From the NCBI GenBank assembly GCA_021014325.1, contig CM037462.1:14280135-14344134 (forward strand): DNA of 64,000 bases, written 5' to 3'. A program made the translations under genes and the position numbers. Positions 54,225 through 64,000 of the stretch are shown piece after piece. Under the pieces are notes generated by a model that worked only from the letters and a program-made list of their open reading frames with translations, ran no database searches and had not been told where the DNA came from. This stretch comes from Plazaster borealis. Lineage: Eukaryota > Echinodermata > Asteroidea > Forcipulatida > Labidiasteridae. Position 1 is the stretch's first letter; each line of letters starts with the position of its first letter.

Positions 54225-57200
54225 GTACGTCTACTCTAAACAAAGAATTCCAATTATTTTTGTTGTTACTGATACTATTCCAGACTTTATATTTATAAAA
54301 CTCTTAGAAATAGACAGTCTGAGAAATAGATAGTCAACATTTTCTTTATCTATTTATTTATTTTTTTATAATTTTTTTTATATATTATTATTTCATTTTA
54401 TCACAGCATTAAAGGCATTGTACACGTTTTGTAATTGTCAGAGACCAGTGTTCTCACTTGGTGTATCCCAACATATGCATAAAATAACAAGCCTGTGAAA
54501 ATTTGGGCTCAATTGGTCTTCGAAGTTGCAAGAAAATGATGAAAGAAAAAACACCCTTGTTGTACAAATTTGTGTGCTTTCAGTTAGGAATAAAAACTTC
54601 TTGCAAGAAGTTTTTATTATTTTAGTGAGAAATTACCTCTTTCTCAGAAACTACGGTACTTCAGAGGGGGTCGTTTCTCACAAAGTTTTATACTATCAAC
54701 AGCTCTCCGTTGCTCGTTACCAAGTAAGTTTTTATGCTAATAGATATTTTGAGTAATTACCAAACGTGTACGATGCCTTTAAGAAAGATCACATTTTTCT
54801 TTGTTGCGATAACTCCTCGAGTCGGGCTACGTCCTGTAGCCTTAGATCTCAAGGGTCTTTTGCAGGATCCTCGCATGTTCCCAAAAGCGCCCCCTTTTGT
54901 AACTGATCTACCCTCACAGTTGTGCCTGAAATACTGGCTCAAATTACTCATTTGGACTTTTCCCCAACAGGAAGCGGTGAAAGGACTAGACACAAGTCAA
55001 ATCAAGGGAATTGGATTTGATGCAACCTGCTCCCTTGTTGCCATAGATACCAACTTCCAACCAATCACGGTCAGCAAGAGTGGTGAGATATAATGTGGGA
55101 CATCCCAGTCTGGTGTCCTCACACAAATAAAGATTAGTGAATTTTTTAATGGGATGTTATTCCTATTTGTATAAACAATTTTTTGTGTTTAAATATGTTA
55201 CTTTTATTTTGGTAAGTTCATTTATTTTTATTTAGGCCTATTTATTTGTTTATATTTTAGAAGTGCTTAAAATAAAACAGTAAACATTTGTTCCTAAACA
55301 AGATGATTTTACCCCATTTGGTACAGTATTAAGTTTTTGGAAAGACCTAAGCTTTCAGATTAAAAAGTTTCAATTGATTTGTCGCCATGTATCATGCCCC
55401 AAAAACCCATTACTAATGATGCACTCTCCAGCCCAACTGGCTCATTGCCACAAAGTTCCACAGGAGACTGTGGACAAGACCAAGTCCACAAGTACACAAG
55501 CCATGGGTTTTCCTGATAATACCAACTGTACAAACAGAAAAAAAAAACATGCACCCATTGGCTGCCTAGAAGGTATGGTACTTTGTGGAAGTTTATGGTA
55601 CCTGTACCGCTTCATTACTTTTGTTGGTGATTCAAGTAACATTTTCTACTCTGCCATTTTTTGTTGGGCTGTCATCAGGGGATAATCAAAGAAATATAGT
55701 CATGTGGATGGATCACAGAGCATCGGAGCAGGCCGCTGAGATCAACACAACAAAACATGACGTACTGCGTTATGTTGGAGGGACAATATCACTGGAAATG
55801 CAACCTCCTAAACTGCTGTGGCTGAAACAGGTCAGCAAGTTTCACTACAGTTGGGGCCCAATTCTATAAAGCTGTTAAGCAGAGTAATGGTGCTTAGCAA
55901 ATTTGTCTGCTTAGCAGAAACTTTGTCAGAAACATTATAAATATTTGGTTTGCGGTAGCACCATATGTGTATATCTACTTGCTAGGTAGATGAACTTGTC
56001 TTTTGCTTTTATTCTTTTTATTAGAGTGCTGCAGAGAGAATATAGGGAGACTTCAGACTTCAGAACTGTGTCCTTCTTGACTACTACCTACCCTGGGGGG
56101 AGGTAGGAACTCAGGCGGGACTACTACTTTCGCTATGTGGATCGGGGGGACTTCTCGTTAATAACTACACTGCCGCGGAGTGAGTCTGAATAGGTCTCAA
56201 CGTTTCGACTAGCTTGCTCTAGTCATCGTCGGTAGTTATTTGTCAGAAACAATAGACGTTTGGCTGGTAATCTGTTTCGGCTATCAGATTTGTTTTTGTG
56301 CTAAGCCCAGGAGTAGACCCATGGGTTTGCATAAAGGTTTCTAAGCAGAAAATATTGCTTATAGACAAGAGTGTGAATAACCAGCAAAGTGCAGAATTCT
56401 GAACCCCGCACCGTGAAAGTGGACCAATATATCTAAAGGTACTCACCGACTCCATTCAAATCACATATCTGAACTTCCTGTGTTTTCCTCGCATCTCAGA
56501 ATCTCAGAGCAAAGTGTTGGGACAGAGCTGGCCATTTCTTTGATCTGCCAGACTACTTGACGTGGAGGGCAACTGGAACACTGTCAAGGTGATGAAATTG
56601 AAAGTCTCATTTAGTGAACTTATAAACAGACTAAGTAACAAAAACAAATTTTGTACAAGAAATTACCTAGAGTTGGCAAGTTGGTAAACTTGGCCCCTGG
56701 GATCAACAATAATATATGCAGTACTGTTATTCACACAAGCGTGAGTCGAACACGGACAAATATAGCACTTATGCGTCCTTCGGCCTCATTCGATATGGGA
56801 CGCAGGCACGCTACATTTTTCCATATTCCATGAGCGCGTGTGTGATAACAAATTTATCTTCAAGCAAACTTGTGCGCAGCTTAAAATATCGCAATATGCG
56901 AAGTTAGAGCAGTGCCTTAGAATAAGGTTTTATATAGGCCGTGCAATATAGGTTTATATCACACTCTTGTTGCTATGAATCGACCAATCAGAAATGAGGA
57001 ATCAAGTTTGCTATAAAGATAATATGGCTTTATCACACCTGACTGGTGTCGCAAAATGCTAACGACAGGTATGCAGAGCTACATTTGAGTTATGAGACCC
57101 ATTTAGATGATAGCACTTCATAAGGGTTCACAAGGTGATGCAGTGCAATCTGCAGCCAACCGTGCCAGTCACACCGGGGCAAACCCTTTCAACAATATTG

Positions 57201-60200
57201 TACCGGGTTCTTTTACACAACATACAGGACCTACAGTGTGCAAAATCCTTAAATTTTATCACAAAACTTGCAACTTATCTAAACTCGACAGAATAACATT
57301 TTCTAGCAGTGTTCCTTTTCCCTTCAAATTTGCTTGGATAGATCTCTGTGCTCAGTGGTTTGTAAATGGACGTACCAAGCTGATCAGACTGGGAGGACAG
57401 AATGGAGTGACTCCTTCTGGGAAGAAATCGGTCTTGGGGATCTCAAGGAAAAGAATTACGCTAAGATTGGTAAGGCTGCTCTTGACCTCCAAAACAGGGC
57501 CCAATTTCATAGAGCTGCTTCAGCACAAAAAGTAGCTAAGCGCAACAGAAATATGCTTACCAGAATCAGGTTCCCAGCCAAAATACCAGTTTACATCATC
57601 TGTGACTGGTATCCTGCTCATTTCTGCTAAGCAGGATAGTTTTAAGCAGTATTCAGTGCTTAAGCAGCTCTATGAAATTGGACCCAGGTCACCACAGGTC
57701 ACATTTAAACACTTTATTGTAAAACCATGCAAGCGTTTGATGGTATAAATTGTTTCATTATGAAATAGTCTGGCCTAATGTGTTCCATTTTTCAAGAAAT
57801 CCAAACTATTTTCAGTACTGATTTTTTAAGCTCGCGGACAAGTTTCCTAATTGTCAAAGACCAGTGATCCGGACTGTGTGTGACTCAACATTATACATGA
57901 AACAAGAAACCTGTGAAAGCTTAGGCTCAATCAGTCATCGGAGTTATGAGAAAATAGTGAAAAACACCTTATAGATTTTCACTATTTTCAAACATCAAGT
58001 TTTGGTCTTGTGATGAGATCCAAACTAATTTTTTACTAAGTTCTCAAAAACAATAGCATTTCAGGTACAAACATTTCAAGGAACATTTTCCACCATGATC
58101 ATCTTTATACCATGTAAGTTGAAATCGGTGGACATTTACATTTTCAATCTTACCGATTTTCTGCACACCCTTTAAAGCATTATGGTGTACAGCAATGATT
58201 CCTTGTTCACTGAAATGGCTGCTTGGTAAACATTTCCCCATCCTCAATTTTTAATTCTTCTTTAAGGGACCTAAGTTGTTATGAATATGTTTGTTCCCTC
58301 ATTACAGGTGCTACTGTCTTGTCGCCAGGGGAGCCTGTTGGTTCTGGGCTGACCAATCAGGCAGCCGCAGAACTTGGCCTCCTGCCAGGAACACCTGTAG
58401 GTACCTCCATTATTGATGCCCATGCTGGAGGTCTAGGTATGTTAAAGATTTGTTCCGTCCCAACTGTAGACTCGTCCCAACTGTAGACTCGTCCCAACTA
58501 TAGTTGGAACCAGTGGATTTCAACAGATTTAAACATATTTTTACGGTTAAACGCTTAACCGGTTAAGCGTCCCAACCCTACAGGGCCCAATTTCATAGAG
58601 CTGCTTAATTAAGCACAAAAAGTAGCCAAGTACAGCAAAATTATGCTTATAAGAATAAAGGTTACCAGCCAAAATACCATGTTACGTGTACAATTTTTGA
58701 CTGGTATCCTGCTCATTTTGGCTTAGCAGCAAATTGTTAAGCAATATTTTCTGCTTAAGCAGCTCTATGAAATTGGGCCCAGGTGATCTCAATCCTCCAA
58801 TATCCTCCTCTCCTATGTCAATCCACACAAACATCTTTGGACTTAAATAAGATATAAATGCCTGACCCAGTGACAAGCAATTGTTATTTGGGCCTACACT
58901 CCTTTGTCTCTCTGAATTTCCGGCAAAGAGGATAAAGAAGGATAATGGTTTTAAAGCAAATGTACAACATTAGTAATTGTCTTTTGAGTCATGAGAAAAC
59001 AGTGAAAAAGCCTAATATCTATTTTCACTGTTTTCAAACATCAAATTTTATCACCAGTGATAAAGACTAAATGTTTTACTCATTTCCTAAAAACTATAGC
59101 ATTTCAAGCAAAACTACTTCTAGGCAAGTTTTCCACATGACCATCTTTATACCATTGTAAGTTATGTGCAAATCTGTGAAAATTTATAGTTTCAACCTTA
59201 CCAATGTTATATCCGGTCCTGAAGATCGTGCAAATCTGAAATCGATGCAAATCTTTTACCTCTCTTTGTGATGCGAACAATAAACAAAATTTCTCCTTTT
59301 TACAAGAGTCTCCAAAGAATTTGAGCAAAACCAAAATTCCATTCAACTTGTACAAAGATTTGTGCATTTGCAAGGCAAACTACAAGAGTTAAAAATTTGT
59401 TATATTTTTTTACACAACACAAAAATACAAAATGTCATACAAATATCACATATATAAAAATTTGCAAAAAGAAAAGTTTTTTCGAACACAATTTCTCAAT
59501 TCATAAAAAATCAATTGACTTAAAATTCTGCAAATTCATTCTGATTCTGGGAAAAAATAAAAAAGAAAGCCATGTGCCTTATATCATTTTTTTTAAACCT
59601 TTCTATATTTTTTTTTTTTTTTTATTATTTTATTATTAATTTATTATTAATTTAAACATTGGCTTTTATTGATATTGGTTATTATGTTTATTGATATATG
59701 TTATATAAATAAAAAGATAAAATAAAAAGAAAAAACCAAAGAAAAATCAAGAAAAAAAATTTAACTTTTTTTGACTTTTTTTTTTTTTTTTTTTAAAATT
59801 TTTAAAATTTTTTAAAAAATATTTAAAATAAAAAAAAAAAAATAAAAAAAAATAGAGCTATACTGGCTGTCATACAGTATCACATACACAACACAGAACA
59901 CTTGGTCACTGCGCTCACTGTTCTATGCTTTACAGGACACCATCACCTTTTGTTTCTTTGGGTAAGGCACTCAAAAAACTCAAAAAACTCAAAACGAAGT
60001 CACGCTAAGTCAGGTGCGTCGTGCGTGGTGAAAGTTTCAATTCTATCAAAGTTTAATATTATTTTACATACTTATTTATAAACAAAGGAAGGTAGGTAGG
60101 GCAGTGTTATATATATGGCATATTTTTTTTTTCAATTCAAAGAAAAAGGCATAGTACATCGAAAACCGGACACGGGAGGATACACACCCTTTATATAAGA

Positions 60201-63200
60201 AAAGAAATTAAGGGTCTTGTGTTTCTAAAGATGAATTTCTGAATTTCCTTTCCTTTCACTGACTCATCACAGCTTGAATCCAATTTCTTATCTAGGTGTG
60301 CTTGGCGCAGACGTATCTTGTTGTGGAATGTTAAATGATGATGTCACAATGACATCACGGTTAGCTCTCATAAGTGGAACGTCATCTTGCCATATGGCAG
60401 TGAGTAAAAATCTTCCCTTTCTTATGTAATTGTTTTTGCATTATTTGTTTACTAAACCACTCAACCGCAACATTTAAAGAGCAGATTTTTTTCTTCTACT
60501 TTAAAAAAAAAAAAAATCAATAAAGAAGCAAGGCTCAATTTCACATGGCACTAAGATTCATCTTTAGATGAGTTGTCAGTATTACCATAGCGATTTGTAT
60601 TGTGACATCACATGTTTCTTAGCAATTAAGATTGATACACAATTAAGATCAATCTTATTTCTTTGTGAAATCGGCCCCTGGCTAAACAGGATAACAATTT
60701 TCGCTGAACTATCATCAAGAAAGTTAACTTCACTGAAATAATTGATATTTTTGCCTTCATCGATCATTACTTAAAGGGATTGTATACGTTTGGTAATTGG
60801 AACCCACTGTTTGTTTCAATCCTATATAGTTGTAGATATATACCATTAAACTAACCTGTGAAAATTTCATTTCAAAAGGTGGTATCGTTTTTGAGATATT
60901 GTTGAATCTTCAATTGGAATACACAAACTGAGAAACGTTCTCAGATTCAAATTTTGGGGGATAAAAAGTGATATCTTTTTCCGTAACCGCAGTACTTCTA
61001 AGTGAAAAGTTTCTCAAAATGCATTATACTATTAGTATCCATAGCTGCTGTACTTCTTACCAAGTAAGTTTTTATTGCCAACAATTTTCATAGTCATTAC
61101 CAAACGTATACAGACCCTTTAAATTTCACTTTTCCTCCTTTTTTCTGAGCAGATCAGCAAAGAGCCAACTTTTGTCCCTGGTGTTTGGGGACCATACTTC
61201 AGTGCAATGGTCCCAGGTTATTGGCTGAATGAAGGAGGGCAGAGTGCGTCTGGTAAACTTATAGACCATGTTATAGAATCCCATCTGGCAAACCAAACAC
61301 TCAAGACAGAAGCTGAAAACAAGTAGGTTATGTTTTTCATCCATCACCAAGATGGTTTCTCTGTTGGGGTTGCACCAGGGAGGATTCATTAGTTTGACTC
61401 CGAGTGAGTTTTTACAGCGTCTCCAAAATCACATTAAAAGCAAACCCAAGTTTGCCTATGACAAACTTGGGTTTGGGGATGAACAGTTTTCAACACGATC
61501 TTTCTTATCTAATCAAAACTTCATGAGGCGTAAACATGTGGTTTAGGGTGTCACTGCCTGTGAGTTTACTGCCAAAAATACCCTACAATTTTCACAGGTT
61601 CTTGTTTATAATGTGAAGTATTGGGAAAAAGTGTTAAACGTTACTATGAAAGCAACTTCGAATAAAAAAAATGGACCAAATATATCTTGAGAAATCGAAT
61701 AAGAAACAGTAGGACTCTTTCTGCCGATCTGCTGGTCAGTATTTTGATTATTTGACACCAGCAAGTAGGCTTGTGGGTCAGGATCACTGGTCTTGAGGAA
61801 GTGGGTTCCAGGGTGATCATGTTTATATTAAAACTACTTTACTGATAACAGCTGATAAGAGTCACAGTGAAACTGGTGAGTAGAATTCAGAGATTTTGGT
61901 TTAACAGGAAATTCACATAATGCAACAGTTATGAGTTTACATGTATATAGGATCCCTACTTCTGCAATCATTAGAAATGATCCGATATGAGTTGGTGTAT
62001 GATCTCTGCCCTGAATCCCTACTTCCACAATCTTCCAAAAAAAAATCAAAGTGAGTTATGTGTGTAGGATCCCCACTGCCTCCTATTGACCCAATTCACC
62101 TGGCGTTGTCGTCACAACAATCTTGGTTGCGCCATTTTGGAAGACAATTTCCTAGTGTGTTATACAGCGTAAAGCGCAGTTTAGGCAACACGGCGTTTAC
62201 ACACTTCACAATTTTAATTTGACTCCCAAAATGTCAAGTGTGGCAGACAGTAGCCATAGATGTGTGACGTTGGTGCAAGGGGTCAACAGGTGAATGTCAC
62301 TGGTGCCTAAATCACTTAAAACTCATCCGAATCCCATATCTGGAAGATTTTGAAGGACTTGGGATGGGGTTTTATAAAATGAAATGCAGTCCTGATTTTG
62401 TTACACAAAACTTTCAAAGCAATAACCTCTTTCATACTTAACCCATTCACGTGCCAACCGGTCGCTAGCGACCGGTTTCCCTTCAGAAAAATAGTTGTAC
62501 AATAAATAATAAAGATCGCACGGCCACACAGTTATCAGAATGGGAAGGAGGACTCTTGAGTGTGCTATTATGACACGTTTTTTTTTAGGGTTGCCATTTG
62601 CAAAAAAACAAGTAAACAATTAATGTGTACCTATGATCAATTTATCGCTAAAATAAATGGTGCGTGAAAGGGTTAATAAAAGTAAGTCTACAAAATTAAT
62701 GTATTCTTTAATTTCTTAGTGGTGTAACTGTATATCAGCACTTGTTCAACCTACTTGAAATCATGTCGGCATCTCAACGTACAGTGTCAATGGCAGAATT
62801 GACGAGAGATTTACATATTTGGCCGGATTTCCATGGCAACCGCTCACCATTGGCAGATTCTAGTCTGAAAGGAATGGTATGCCAGCTTCTTTAAAACACA
62901 GTAGATCCCTTCAATATGTCACAATATCAAACAGCGCCCTCACATAGGTCAAAGGAAGACCCTCTATCATTGGCTGAGAGTGGTACGTGGCGCGTACACA
63001 CATGCATGTTTGCATCGTTTGCATATTGTTTTAAAGCACTGTGCTGAAATAGAAATCTCTGGAGCATTACTGCATGGTAGGCTACACTCTTTTTGAAGAT
63101 ATTTTAAACAATACATGCACAATTTTGTTTTATCAAGTAAATTGACTAGAGCAGGATTTGAACCTGACTGACCTGGCCGCATGACCAACGTGACCAAACT

Positions 63201-63820
63201 GATTGATCTGGCCTGACTGACCTGACCGACCAGACCAAACTGACCGACCTTAATTAACTGAACAAAACTGACAAGATTTACCACAGACTGACGTTACCGA
63301 CCTGACCAAACTGACCTAACTGACCAACCTGACCAACCTGACCGATGACCGACCCACCCACCTCATCAACCAACTTCCTGACCTGACCTGACCTGAATGA
63401 CCTGATCGACCTGACCTGACCTTACTGACCTGCCTAACCGACCTGGCCAACCTGACCGATTTGACCAACTTGACCGACCTGACCGACATGACCTGACTGA
63501 ACAAAACTGACCTGACTGAACAAAACTGACCAGACTGATCAGACTGACCAGACAGACATGACCTGACCTGACCTGACCTTACCGAACTGCTGATCTGGCC
63601 AACCTGGCCGACTGACCGTCCAACCGACCGACCGACTGACTCGATCCGACCAGACTGACCTGACACCTGACTTACTCACATTTGTATCTAATGCCACACT
63701 TTCAATCTCATTGTTTTAAATGAATTTTCTATTCTTACCACCTAGATTAGTGGCCTGTCCCTATCTACCTCCATCAATGACCTTGCTGTACTCTACTTAG
63801 CAACAGTGCAAGCCATTGCT
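54021..63820 (+). CDS. FGGY: FGGY-family carbohydrate kinase, D-ribulokinase type (10 exons, 3' end beyond window)
   Basis: Exons 54021-54224, 54971-55082, 55679-55830, 56500-56588, 57342-57469, 58308-58436, 60296-60399, 61153-61322, 62720-62876 and 63746-63820 give 440 uninterrupted residues. The last ends at a GTAAGT donor, so the gene continues; human FGGY is about 551 residues. Visible family signatures are [10 protein letters not shown] near the N terminus (phosphate loop), [45 protein letters not shown] (D265, the expected catalytic base), SGTSSCHM (adenosine-binding region), [20 protein letters not shown] and [16 protein letters not shown]. The human enzyme phosphorylates D-ribulose with ATP; this substrate is inferred by orthology. 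It is a cytosolic two-domain kinase with no signal peptide. Confidence 0.96.
54411..54780. mobile_element. MITE-1 family, full-length copy (FGGY intron 1)
   Basis: A 370-bp copy nearly identical to those at 7.3 and 46.1 kb, including the central palindrome. Its similarity suggests fairly recent spread of the family. Confidence 0.87.
54971..55082 (+). CDS. FGGY: FGGY coding exon 2
   Basis: Encodes residues 69-105, with [19 protein letters not shown]. The acceptor ends TTTTCCCCAACAG and the donor is GTGAGA at 55083. It ends in phase 1. Confidence 0.95.
55679..55830 (+). CDS. FGGY: FGGY coding exon 3
   Basis: Encodes [19 protein letters not shown] and then [19 protein letters not shown] followed by LLWLKQ (to residue 156). 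The acceptor ends GTCATCAG and the donor is GTCAGC at 55831. Confidence 0.95.
55935..56238 (-). mobile_element. Retroposon with hammerhead-like motif and 13-bp target duplication
   Basis: A 304-bp insert is flanked by TTTGTCAGAAACA at 55922-55934 and again at 56239-56251, a perfect 13-bp target-site duplication. No terminal inverted repeats are seen, so retroposition is likely. Read on the minus strand it starts with a stem-loop segment resembling the hammerhead ribozymes reported in Penelope-like elements, and it runs through CTGCCGCGG/CAGCACTC-containing sequence. A partial relative lies at 30130-30300 in ZRANB2 intron 3 (shared GGTTTGCGGTA and CTACTTGCTAGGTAGAT blocks). Confidence 0.65.
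56203..56235 (-). ncRNA. Hammerhead-ribozyme-like core (degenerate)
   Basis: On the minus strand the order is CCGACGA (consensus CUGANGA with one change), T, stem GACTAG, loop AGCAAG, stem CTAGTC, GAAA. The six-base stem II is perfect. The cleavage-site side (stem III closing with UH) was not found, and C replaces U4, so this copy is probably inactive. Confidence 0.45.
56500..56588 (+). CDS. FGGY: FGGY coding exon 4
   Basis: Encodes residues 157-185: [20 protein letters not shown] then TWRATGTLS. The acceptor ends TCGCATCTCAG and the donor is GTGATG at 56589. It ends in phase 2. Confidence 0.94.
57342..57469 (+). CDS. FGGY: FGGY coding exon 5
   Basis: Encodes residues 187-228: [15 protein letters not shown], then [19 protein letters not shown] and AKI. 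The acceptor ends TTGGATAG and the donor is GTAAGG at 57470. It ends in phase 1. Confidence 0.94.
57497..57685. mobile_element. MITE-B copy (FGGY intron 5)
   Basis: 189-bp element with ends GGGCCCAATTTCATAGAGC and GCTCTATGAAATTGGACCC. It begins only 27 bp after exon 5. Confidence 0.82.
57835..58165. mobile_element. MITE-1-related element (FGGY intron 5)
   Basis: Contains AATTGTCAAAGACCAGTG, the ACCTGTGAAAGCTT block and a related right half, diverged from the canonical copies. A sister copy lies at about 58960-59230 in intron 6. Confidence 0.5.
58308..58436 (+). CDS. FGGY: FGGY coding exon 6
   Basis: Encodes residues 230-271, containing [20 protein letters not shown] then HAGGL, with D265 as the predicted catalytic Asp. 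The acceptor ends CCTCATTACAG and the donor is GTATGT at 58437. Confidence 0.95.
58583..58780. mobile_element. MITE-B copy, best preserved (FGGY intron 6)
   Basis: 198 bp bounded by GGGCCCAATTTCATAGAGC and its exact complement. The internal order matches the 19.6 and 57.5 kb copies. Confidence 0.86.
59580..59870. repeat. A/T-only low-complexity tract (FGGY intron 6)
   Basis: Runs of T and A with TTTAAAATTTTTAAAATT alternation. No element structure is visible. Confidence 0.85.
60296..60399 (+). CDS. FGGY: FGGY coding exon 7
   Basis: Encodes residues 273-306, [11 protein letters not shown] to [13 protein letters not shown]. The GTSSCHM motif lies in the C-terminal nucleotide-binding domain. 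The acceptor ends TTCTTATCTAG and the donor is GTGAGT at 60400. Confidence 0.95.
60532..60677. mobile_element. MITE-C, second copy (FGGY intron 7)
   Basis: Shares with the 2.2-kb copy the blocks GATGAGTTGTCAGTAT and TGTGACATCAC in reverse orientation, with matching ends. Length is 146 bp. Confidence 0.65.
60771..61122. mobile_element. MITE-2 family, full-length copy (FGGY intron 7)
   Basis: A 352-bp element with inverted ends TTAAAGGGATTGTATACGTT and complement, and the same interior as the 22.2-kb copy in the opposite orientation. It ends 30 bp before the exon 8 acceptor. Confidence 0.82.
61153..61322 (+). CDS. FGGY: FGGY coding exon 8
   Basis: Encodes residues 307-362: [20 protein letters not shown], then [20 protein letters not shown] and a less conserved helix. 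The acceptor ends TTTTTCTGAGCAG and the donor is GTAGGT at 61323. It ends in phase 2. Confidence 0.95.
62088..62290. mobile_element. Inverted-repeat element (FGGY intron 8)
   Basis: Left TATTGACCCAATTCACC and right GGTGCAAGGGGTCAACAG, with a CGCCATTTTGGAAGAC block as in the 37.3-kb element. About 200 bp. Confidence 0.5.
62720..62876 (+). CDS. FGGY: FGGY coding exon 9
   Basis: Encodes residues 364-415, with [12 protein letters not shown] and [20 protein letters not shown] followed by SSLKGM. The acceptor ends TTTCTTAG and the donor is GTATGC at 62877. Confidence 0.95.
63141..63665. repeat. Degenerate CTGACC/GACCTGACC tandem array (FGGY intron 9)
   Basis: About 520 bp of five- to nine-base units (CTGAC, CTGACC, CCGACC). 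It starts directly at the complement of a SINE family A B-box end (GACTAGAGCAGGATTTGAAC at 63143-63162). Long open frames on the minus strand are artefacts. Confidence 0.88.
63746..63820 (+). CDS. FGGY: FGGY coding exon 10 (last one in window)
   Basis: Encodes residues 416-440, [20 protein letters not shown] then VQAIA. The acceptor ends TTACCACCTAG and the donor is GTAAGT at 63821. The remaining roughly 110 residues of the family lie past the right edge. Confidence 0.94.
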
Positions 63821-64000
63821 GTAAGTTTTATCTACATTACAAGGGTAGAGGGTAGGTGTAGAGATTTCTTCTGTTGTAATGGACCGAGGAGTTCATTACT
63901 GTGATAACAAAATTGACTAAAGAATTGCAAGGATTGTCAGTTTAATCATAGAGATAGGACCACGGAAGGAGTTCGAACTTCCCCGGCAGTAACAATAGTG

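Larger units (their letters stand above)
55854..56345. mobile_element. MITE-B-like element split by a retroposon (FGGY intron 3)
   Basis: The left end GGGCCCAATTCTATAAAGC begins 23 bp after exon 3. The element is interrupted at the TTTGTCAGAAACA site and resumes at 56239 with TTTGGCTGGTAATCTG and TAAGCAGAAAATATTGC. No clear right terminus was found. Confidence 0.55.

Noticed and set aside
63316..63666. 116-codon minus-strand frame rich in Ser, Arg, Val and Gly
   Set aside because: Translation of the CTGACC simple-repeat array inside an FGGY intron.
54021..63820. Functional link (shared pathway) between ZRANB2, ACP5 and FGGY
   Set aside because: Their known roles are unrelated; adjacency in animal genomes does not imply an operon.

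Overview
The window is animal nuclear DNA: AT-rich, with spliced genes using GT-AG introns and about half of its length or more in interspersed repeats. The three recognisable genes are metazoan orthologues. The protein divergence and the mix of many inverted-repeat MITEs, tRNA-derived SINEs and a CR1/Jockey-like LINE suggest a marine invertebrate deuterostome, most likely an echinoderm such as a sea star. That species-level guess is inference only.

Layout. Positions 1-26.7 kb contain no gene I can identify, only repeats, old tandem duplications and a few weak exon candidates. ZRANB2 (plus strand) occupies 27,019-33,554 in eight exons and encodes 301 residues; it is a splicing factor with two RanBP2-type zinc fingers and an Arg/Ser tail. 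A minus-strand ATG with a perfect splice donor (26,724-26,735) lies head-to-head with it across 283 bp and suggests a bidirectional promoter. From 34 to 47 kb the sequence is intergenic, with nested DNA transposons (37.8-38.9 kb, 40.0-40.8 kb, 41.3-41.5 kb) and a 5'-truncated, frameshifted LINE on the minus strand (about 43.1-46.0 kb).

An ACP5-type tartrate-resistant (purple) acid phosphatase lies on the minus strand, 52,610-47,277, in six exons (371 residues). A divergently oriented FGGY carbohydrate kinase (D-ribulokinase type) starts at 54,021 on the plus strand. Its first ten coding exons (440 residues) are present and it runs off the right edge. All exon phases in the three models match and give uninterrupted proteins.

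The three genes have unrelated functions (pre-mRNA splicing, lysosomal/secreted phosphatase, sugar phosphorylation), so this is ordinary animal gene neighbourhood rather than a pathway cluster. The least ordinary items are a 17-bp tandem array of about 23 units in ACP5 intron 1, a retroposon with a hammerhead-ribozyme-like motif and 13-bp target duplication in FGGY intron 3, several transposon-in-transposon nests, and large near-perfect palindromes. I found no convincing new multi-gene biological system.
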